Source of the DNA: Cadophora sp. MPI-SDFR-AT-0126
Lineage: Eukaryota; Ascomycota; Leotiomycetes; Helotiales; Ploettnerulaceae
Direction: 5' to 3'
DNA length: 64,000 bases
Assembly (NCBI GenBank): GCA_020747065.1
Contig: JAGMVK010000002.1
Span: forward strand, 1,178,001 to 1,242,000
Positions 57,301 to 64,000 of this stretch are shown one piece after another. Positions within the stretch are counted from its first letter, which is position 1. Each line of letters opens with the position of its first letter. Made by a program: the position numbers and the translations under genes. The notes beneath the pieces are model-generated. The model was not told the DNA's origin, did no database searches, and worked only from the letters and a program-made list of their open reading frames with translations.

Positions 57301-59756
57301 CAAACTTGGTTTCTACCAGCCAGTCACTCATCCATGCCACAAATAGCTGCACAGATATTCAATCTGATGAATCTTTGCGGTGCCTCAGTAGTCGCGTTTA
57401 TATAGCATTGGAGAAACGGTACCAAGTAGATGTTGCTGAGCCTTTCGTCCTCGGTTAACAAGACTAAGACTAGACGGGCTAGAGAAGCAGGCCCGAGATG
57501 AGGCCACACGTAGGGGTGCTCATGATTTCTTGTATCGATGCTTGAAAAGCGGAAACATAAGGAGAGATTGGAAGAGGACGGAGGAAAGGCACACTCTCAA
57601 CACTGCTGACTCTCTCAACCTTTCAAAATGGCTGGATCGATTTCCAGATGAAAATTCTGTCAGCCCCAGAGAGCATATGTTCAAACTTGCAGATTGGGCT
57701 GGCATCGAGCAGAGGCTCACAGTGAAGTAAAAGGTCCAAGTCAACAGTCATACCGTAAGTTGGCCGCAAGTTAACAGTCATGTTCCACTTAGTTTTGCCA
57801 GCTTGAGCTTGGCTTTGAGTTTTAATTCCGCAGGCTAATTTTCGTACACTTTCTCCATCCCAGACTTGAGACGTAGAGGTCCCATCCCATATTCGCGCTG
57901 AAATTGAATTGAGTTCAAAATTTTGATTGAAGATTTATCTTCAGATCCAGATACAGGTGGAAGACGAAAAGACCATGTCAAAGTATGCGACCAGCGGAAA
58001 CTTGATGAGGATTGGGTAAGCCAAAAAGGTATGAAGTCGACGACGATCATTGAAGAGCACTTCCGATGCTCGTATAACTGTGAAAAGAATCCGCAAAGAG
58101 AAAAATATGAGCAAAAAAGTTTATAGAACAAGAGGATTTCGCAGAATGGTGAAAAATTCAGTGCCGTAGGAAGGTGAGGGACACGGTTTCAAGAATTGAC
58201 AGGGGGCAGATGGTAGCAGAATAGATGTTGACTACGGAAGAGAAATCAAGCTGCTGTATGATAAAACTCTTGCCACGTCACGAACTCCAACCGGGTCATT
58301 GGAATGGAGAAAATATAGCGGTGGCAGTGTTCTTTTGTGGATCTTCCCGATCGCCTACATTGTTCCCAAACTCTACTCTTCAATTCCAAATCTGTGGAAA
58401 AGGGAATCTGATGTTGAAGACTATTCATATTCACTAGACCATTGATCCGAGTCTCCAATCCAAATTGTGCAGCATTCCACTTCGAACGCGAAGTCTGGGT
58501 TTTCTTTCCGTGAGGCTGCGTTCTGCTGTGCCCGTATTGGAACGCCAATCATAACCATGCAAAAGCCACTGAACGGCGGCGAAAAGTGAAGGTCAGATGC
58601 GAATGGAAGGTCTCGGAGTGAGTCAGGCGGTGAACCAGGAGGATTCATTGTTTCTCGCGGTGTAGATTCACGAATTTTAATGACAGACGGATGTGAGAAT
58701 GACACGGTGGCTAGAGGAAGGATTCAATTCAAAGTAATGTTTAATGAGGGAAAAGGTGAGGCAAATGCAGAAATGTGGCGAAGCGAGGACAAGAATACGT
58801 AGAAGATGAAACAGCTAGTGATGAGATATTGAAGTGAAGTTTGATGGAGAATGTACCTATCTCAGAGTCTCGCTGAAGATGATGAGCTTCAGAAGACGGA
58901 CAGCTACGGCTGTTCACTGTAAGCATGGAAGAAAAGCAAAGTGGGCAGCGAGAGCAAGAACATGTAGTCAGCCTTCAGCAGCAACAAAACAGTGACTTGA
59001 CCAATACCTTATGGAGCAGACTGTACTCCACCAGACATAAATCCCCTCCATCATTTCCTTTCCCCAAAATTGAAAACTGGTGGTTGAACGATTCGCGTTT
59101 AGAAGGCTCTGGATTCCTAGACCCATTCACTTCTTTTGGCAGATGACTTCAAGCCAGATTTTAACTTCATCTCAGCCCTGATAATGTTTGAAGTGCAAGT
59201 TGATGCGGAATATTTCATGCGATAGTGATGAGAAATTTTTTGTTGACCGGGAGACTTTACCCCTCCAACTCGTGTTACCCCACTTTCATGTGACATTGAG
59301 AAGGATGAAGATATCGTAGGATCTGACCGTGTCCATACTGGTTTCACCATCGTATTACCCCCTTACCCTGAAGATATGCCTTTCATCAGTCTCGCCTCAT
59401 GCGCCGCATCTCTATTGAATACGCTCTTTCGGTCTGACTCAATGACGTTGATTTTGGCGCTGAGAATATTCAACCCCCGCTAGTAGCCTAGCGCGAAACG
59501 GTCCTGCTCGCTTAATTTTTTGGTGCACCACGTTGTCCCGCACCTACAAATTCCTCGATCCTCCTCTCCAAAAACTCTTCTCCTTCCTTTCCTCTTCGTC
59601 GCACATACCCCGATTCAAGCAATCACTCTGTGCAGTACGTCTTCAACATCTTCTATCCATCACCAGAGTCGTCCTTACTGACCTCGACATCAACAGATTC
59701 AACTCTTTTCAAAAGAAAATACACACACAAACCGTCAATAATACACAACCGCCATC
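54326..59756. other. 5.4-kb gene desert upstream of TEF1
   Basis: Many short frames on both strands occur, none with a domain, signal peptide or family resemblance, and no RNA gene or clear repeat family. Base composition is ordinary and not RIP-like, so this is not an obvious decayed transposon. The last about 200 bp (59530-59700) are pyrimidine-rich and presumably form the TEF1 promoter and leader. Confidence 0.5.
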
Positions 59757-61739
59757 ATGGGGTGAGTCTAATCAAATCTTCCTTTTTGCGACAGCCTTCT
59801 ACCATCCGCCACCCATCAAGGGCATCATCGTGACGATGATCTCAAGCTTAATGGACACCTTGCTGACGATTTCTTCTCTCATAGTAAGGAGAAGATGCAC
59901 ATTAACGTGGTCGTTATCGGCCACGTCGATTCCGGAAAGTCCACCACTACTGGTAAGCAAACCTCCAACACAACGACGTCGATCTCTCCTTCGAACAACT
60001 CGCTCACAATATACAACAGGTCACTTGATCTACAAGTGCGGTGGAATCGACAAGCGTACCATCGAGAAGTTCGAGAAGGTAAGGAATATTTCGTCGCTGT
60101 CTCAATTTTACCCCTCACCTCTGCCCTGCCTTGCTGGGCTTATCGCAAAATTTGCCCCTCGGTGGGGCATCCCACAATCGATTTTTCTGCGCCCGAGCGT
60201 TTACACCGCAACGCCTCGCCGCAATTGCTGCCCAACAATAACAACACAACTTCACATCTCCAAGTCGACACCACCATAACACAAGATCATCGTATCGAAA
60301 TGTCTTTTACATATGCTGACCGTCTTAATAGGAAGCCGCCGAGTTGGGCAAGGGTTCATTCAAGTATGCGTGGGTTCTTGACAAGCTAAAGGCCGAGCGT
60401 GAGCGTGGTATCACCATCGATATCGCTCTCTGGAAGTTCGAGACCCCCAAGTACTACGTCACCGTCATTGGTATGCTATTTCTTCTGAGATTCTCTTCAA
60501 ACACATGCTAATTTCTCTGCAGATGCCCCTGGTCACCGTGATTTCATCAAGAACATGATTACTGGTACCTCCCAGGCTGATTGCGCTATTCTCATCATTG
60601 CCGCCGGTACTGGTGAGTTCGAGGCTGGTATCTCCAAGGACGGCCAGACCCGTGAGCACGCTCTTCTCGCCTACACTCTCGGTGTCAAGCAGCTCATCGT
60701 CGCCATCAACAAGATGGACACCACCAAGTGGTCCGAGGCTCGTTTCCAAGAAATCATCAAGGAGACTTCCAACTTCATCAAGAAGGTCGGATACAACCCA
60801 AAGACTGTTGCCTTCGTTCCTATCTCTGGATTCAACGGTGACAACATGATCGACAACTCCACCAACTGCCCATGGTACAAGGGTTGGGAGAAGGAGACCA
60901 AGGCTGGCAAGTCCACCGGCAAGACCCTCCTCGAGGCCATTGATGCTATCGACCCACCTTCCCGCCCAACTGACAAGCCCCTCCGTCTTCCTCTTCAGGA
61001 TGTCTACAAGATTGGTGGTATTGGCACGGTGCCAGTCGGTCGTGTTGAGACCGGTGTCATCAAGGCCGGTATGGTCGTCACCTTCGCCCCAGCTGGTGTC
61101 ACCACTGAAGTCAAGTCCGTCGAGATGCACCACGAGCAACTTGTTGAGGGTCTCCCAGGAGACAACGTTGGCTTCAACGTCAAGAACGTCTCCGTCAAGG
61201 AAATCCGTCGTGGTAACGTCGCTGGTGACTCCAAGAACGACCCACCTAAGGGTGCTGAGTCCTTCAACGCCCAGGTCATCGTTCTTAACCACCCTGGTCA
61301 AGTCGGTGCTGGTTACGCTCCAGTCCTTGATTGCCACACTGCCCACATTGCTTGCAAGTTCGGTGAGCTCTTGGAGAAGATTGATCGCCGTACCGGTAAA
61401 TCCATTGAGAACGCCCCCAAGTTCATCAAGTCGGGTGATGCTGCCATCGTCAAGATGATTCCATCCAAGCCCATGTGTGTTGAGGCCTTCACTGATTACC
61501 CACCTCTTGGACGTTTCGCCGTTCGTGATAAGTACCCCCACCCCTTTGCTTAACGACTTCTGCTAACCTGAAACACATATGCGGCAAACTGTTGCAGTCG
61601 GTGTCATCAAGTCGGTTGTCAAGTCTGACAAGGCTGGAAAGTAAGTTGAACTCTTGAAACAATCCTGCCCCAAGCTTCACTAACTAACCTTCTTTCTAGG
61701 GTCACCAAGGCTGCTGTCAAGGCCGGTGCCAAGAAGTAA
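59757..61739 (+). CDS. TEF1: Translation elongation factor 1-alpha (EF-1alpha)
   Basis: Seven exons: 59757-59761, 59885-59952, 60020-60078, 60332-60470, 60523-61527, 61577-61640 and 61700-61739, giving 459 aa, the usual length. GTPase motifs are GHVDSGKST (G1), the [15 protein letters not shown] region (G2), DAPGH (G3) and NKMD (G4). The C-terminus [26 protein letters not shown] is complete only if 61528-61576 is removed as an intron with AT..AC ends. The first exon is 5 nt (ATGGG). The product delivers aminoacyl-tRNA to the ribosome. Long frames on the opposite strand, and the open frame running from 59533 across the first introns, are artefacts of codon bias or non-coding sequence. Confidence 0.97.
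61528..61576 (+). other. AT-AC intron (U2 type) in TEF1
   Basis: The 49-nt segment starts ATAAGT and ends AACAC, with a TGCTAAC branch site about 10 nt from the end. Removing it joins RFAVRD to MRQTVAVG in frame. No AG dinucleotide occurs between the donor side and the conserved MRQ codons, so a GT-AG solution would have to delete conserved residues. The donor resembles GTAAGT with G1 changed to A, and lacks the U12 ATATCCTT consensus. Confidence 0.8.
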
Positions 61740-62909
61740 ACTTCCCAATCTTCCGACAATTTGTTTTCTTGGTCGCGATGTGTCAAGATATTCGAGGCTG
61801 GGAGATGGTCTGGGTTGCTACGGTCTAGATAGCTATTTTTTGCGAAGAATGGCAATGGAATTCTGAACACTTGATCTTGTAAACAACCGTGAGACAGTGA
61901 ACTCTCCTGTGATGATTGAACTCCCTTTGCTCTCTTGCTATCACATGTGTAGTCGTCTATATGTCGCTTAAATACCTCCGCCATTAAGTGATGCATCGCT
62001 CCTGCAATCATCCTCCCCCGTCATATCTGATCTGATCACCGTCCTCCATTTGTCTTTGTACCTACTGGTCGTCCCATCCCCTTCTGAACCTTGATCCAAA
62101 ATATTAAAGACGTAACTCACTCGCTTCCGCCATTAACATACCCGGAGACGTAGGCAGTTATGATTATGCTCCGGACTTGATTTCGCAGGTCGTCGACCAG
62201 GCTCGCCTATTAGTTGCGAGTCAACAAAAGGCTGCTTCCCTCGCCGTGCGGAAACCCCTGTTGTAAAATTAGCGGGCACTTTCTAGTGGCATGCCAGAAT
62301 GGAGACCATTTCAGATTCAAATTACAATCTTACAATCTGTGATAAGGCCTTGCAGACCTTCTGGATGCAGATTCCTGTCACCTCAAAATAGGGGTAAGCT
62401 CGCTAACGAAACACGCACTAAAACATACATTTCGACACTACTCTTCACTGGGCGAGCCTAGACTCATGATATTGCTCTCTCAAATAGCTCGGAAACCTAT
62501 TTTTTCTAATCGAAGAGCATTTCGAGACCTGCTGCGGCAGTTGCGGGAATTGCGGGCACTTCCCCCTCCACGTGATACGGGTATTCCATTGACTGCAAGG
62601 GTCGCAAATCCCCCGCATGTGGGGAGCCGATGTCAAGACCCGGCTGACGAGTAAACCCCAAAACATTGACAATCACTGACAAACATTGCACCAACCCCAA
62701 CTTGTTACCTTTAACTTTAGCAGACTTCCCGACAGTAAAATTCACAACTCCTCAGCTCCTTACTAAATTTCTTCGGATCGGAAAACGCGGAAGTGGTGTT
62801 GATGTCCAACATTTAAATACTCCTTTGACCCCGCGTTCGACCCCGCCATCCTCGCACTCTTTCTCTACTTCAAACATCCAAGACATATCGACAGCAATTG
62901 AAGTTCAAA
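61740..62909. other. Intergenic: TEF1 terminator and intradiol dioxygenase promoter
   Basis: About 1.2 kb without a gene. The left part is the TEF1 3' UTR. The right part carries a paired CCCCGC/GTGGGG motif at 62611-62624 and other G/C-rich elements upstream of the dioxygenase start. Confidence 0.5.
62611..62624. promoter_or_regulatory. Paired CreA-type sites (CCCCGC and GTGGGG)
   Basis: CCCCGC at 62611-62616 is the complement of GCGGGG. GTGGGG follows at 62619-62624. Both fit the 5'-SYGGRG-3' consensus of the carbon catabolite repressor CreA/CRE1, in opposite orientation two bases apart. They lie about 290 bp upstream of an aromatic-degradation gene that would plausibly be glucose-repressed. 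Binding is not shown. Confidence 0.45.
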
Positions 62910-64000
62910 ATGGCGTCCGAAGAGATCAAAGTACCTCCTATGAAGGACTTGAACATCGATAATATTACAGAAAATACAGTTATCATCAATTCCCAGTCTT
63001 CAGACCCACGCCTTACTTATGTGATGGAAAGACTGGTTACGCATCTCCATGACTTCGCCCGGGAAACGAGGTTAAGCACTACTGAATGGATGGCAGCATT
63101 GAATTTCCTCGTGAAAGTTGGACAGATCAGTACAGATGTGCGCCATGTAAGTCTGGTCCCTGCTTCAATCCTTGTTATTTACTGACTAGCAGCCACTAGG
63201 AATATATTCTGCTCTCCGATATCCTCGGGCTCTCCCTCCTTGTCGACGCAATTGACCACCCAAAGCCACCTGCGAGTACAGAGGGATCGGTTCTCGGTCC
63301 ATTCCATACACACGAAGCGGAGACAATGAATCATGGAGACCTCATGTCGCAAGATACGGAAGGAGAGCCTTGCTTGGTCCTCTGCACAATCAAAGATGTA
63401 AACGGGAACCCAATTGAAGGCGTTAAAGTGGATATCTGGGAGACAGACAGTACGGGCCATTACGATGTACAACATGCCAACAGAGATGGTCCAGATGGAA
63501 GATGCGTGATGAAGAGTGACAAGGATGGAGTGTTCTGGTTCAAGGCGATTGTGCCAGTACCATATCCAATTCCACATGACGGACCTGTAGGACAGCTGTT
63601 GAAGCTACTGAAGAGGCATCCATGGCGACCAGCGCATATGCACTTCATGTTCGAGAAGCCTGGCTGGGATCATTTGATCACGTACGCCTTTCTGATACTC
63701 CACAATTGCGATATCATGCTAACAACCTCATTTGCAGTGCATTATACATTCGCGGCGACCCATACGAGACATCCGATGCAGTTTTCGGTGTCAAACAGTC
63801 TTTGATTGTTGACTTCAGCCCTGCCGATGCGAAGACGGCTAAGGAATACGGAGTGAAGGAGGGTAGTAAGGTGCTGAGACATGATTTCGTCTTGGTCGAT
63901 GAGAAAGAGACTGAGAGATTGAGAGATGAAAATGCTCTGAAGGCCCTGAAAGCGCTTGGACGGAAAGTGAAGCTGCTAAACCATCTACCTGTCCCTGATG
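62910..64000 (+). CDS. Intradiol ring-cleavage dioxygenase (hydroxyquinol/catechol 1,2-dioxygenase), partial
   Basis: Exons 62910-63146, 63200-63681 and from 63738 to the window edge; the 3' end is outside. The N-terminal helical dimerisation domain is followed by the beta-sandwich catalytic domain. The non-haem Fe(III) ligands are visible: Tyr in STGHYDVQ, Tyr in VPYPIPHDGPVG and both His in RPAHMHF. GSVLGPFHT and SDAVFGVKQSLIVDF are also typical, the latter after the last intron. Enzymes of this class open catechol or hydroxyquinol (1,2,4-trihydroxybenzene) by ortho cleavage, feeding the 3-oxoadipate pathway. The overall look favours hydroxyquinol 1,2-dioxygenase, but the choice between substrates is not decided. 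Confidence 0.9.

Noticed and set aside
59533..60279. 248-codon open frame running over the TEF1 leader, first exons and introns
   Set aside because: It crosses the real splice sites in a different frame from the conserved GHVDSGKST exon and is pyrimidine-rich low-complexity sequence.
60465..61541. 358-codon open frame antisense to TEF1
   Set aside because: It mirrors the strong codon bias of EF-1alpha on the other strand, and its sequence has no domain.
61528..61553. EF-1alpha ending in KYPHPFA at an in-frame stop
   Set aside because: The conserved C-terminus follows directly after in matching phase, so the stop is intronic.

Overview
This window comes from the genome of a filamentous ascomycete (Pezizomycotina). 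The genes have short introns of about 47-135 nt with GT..CTAAC/CTGAC..AG signals. The gene families are typically fungal: C2H2 plus Zn2Cys6 regulators, SAT4/PTH11-type membrane proteins, EFR3 and VEP1-type reductases. One 6.5-kb block shows the TpA-rich, ORF-free decay expected of repeat-induced point mutation (RIP). A Leotiomycete is my guess for the class, but nothing in the sequence proves it.

Layout. (1) 1-13.4 kb is a compact set of seven genes that looks like an aromatic-ring catabolic cluster: a VOC-fold extradiol-type dioxygenase, a fumarylacetoacetate-hydrolase-family enzyme, a dual C2H2/Zn2Cys6 regulator, a P450, a phenol-hydroxylase-type FAD monooxygenase, a PRISE/VEP1-type reductase and an AHL-lactonase-type metallo-beta-lactamase. 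(2) 14.3-22.1 kb is housekeeping RNA biology: SUB2 (mRNA export helicase), the RNase P/MRP subunits Rpp21/Rpr2-like and POP1, with an unknown F-box-like gene between them. (3) 22.3-28.8 kb is the RIP-decayed block, in which broken Helitron Rep/helicase reading frames can still be read on the + strand. (4) 28.8-49.5 kb holds an SDR, small hypotheticals, a large C2H2 protein, EFR3, a GMC oxidoreductase and a SAT4-family seven-TM protein, with long gene-poor gaps. (5) 49.5-54.4 kb has a peroxisomal acyl-CoA thioesterase flanked by two gene relics (the C-terminus of an MFS sugar transporter and the C-terminus of a GH2 beta-mannosidase), then a secreted protein with two 42-residue units ending in Lys-Arg (Kex2-type). 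(6) 54.3-59.8 kb has no recognisable gene. (7) 59.8-64 kb holds TEF1 (EF-1alpha) and the start of an intradiol dioxygenase that runs off the edge.

Most notable: TEF1 appears to contain a 49-nt AT-AC intron of U2 type, without which its conserved C-terminus cannot be encoded. The lactonase gene needs a GC-AG intron. The left cluster pairs ring hydroxylation with apparent extradiol (meta) cleavage, which is uncommon in fungi. The secreted repeat protein is a candidate Kex2-processed repeat protein. The thioesterase gains its SKL peroxisomal signal only when its last 52-nt intron is removed.

All gene models were spliced by eye from reading frame, splice signals and recalled family motifs. Exon boundaries are given so they can be tested against RNA.
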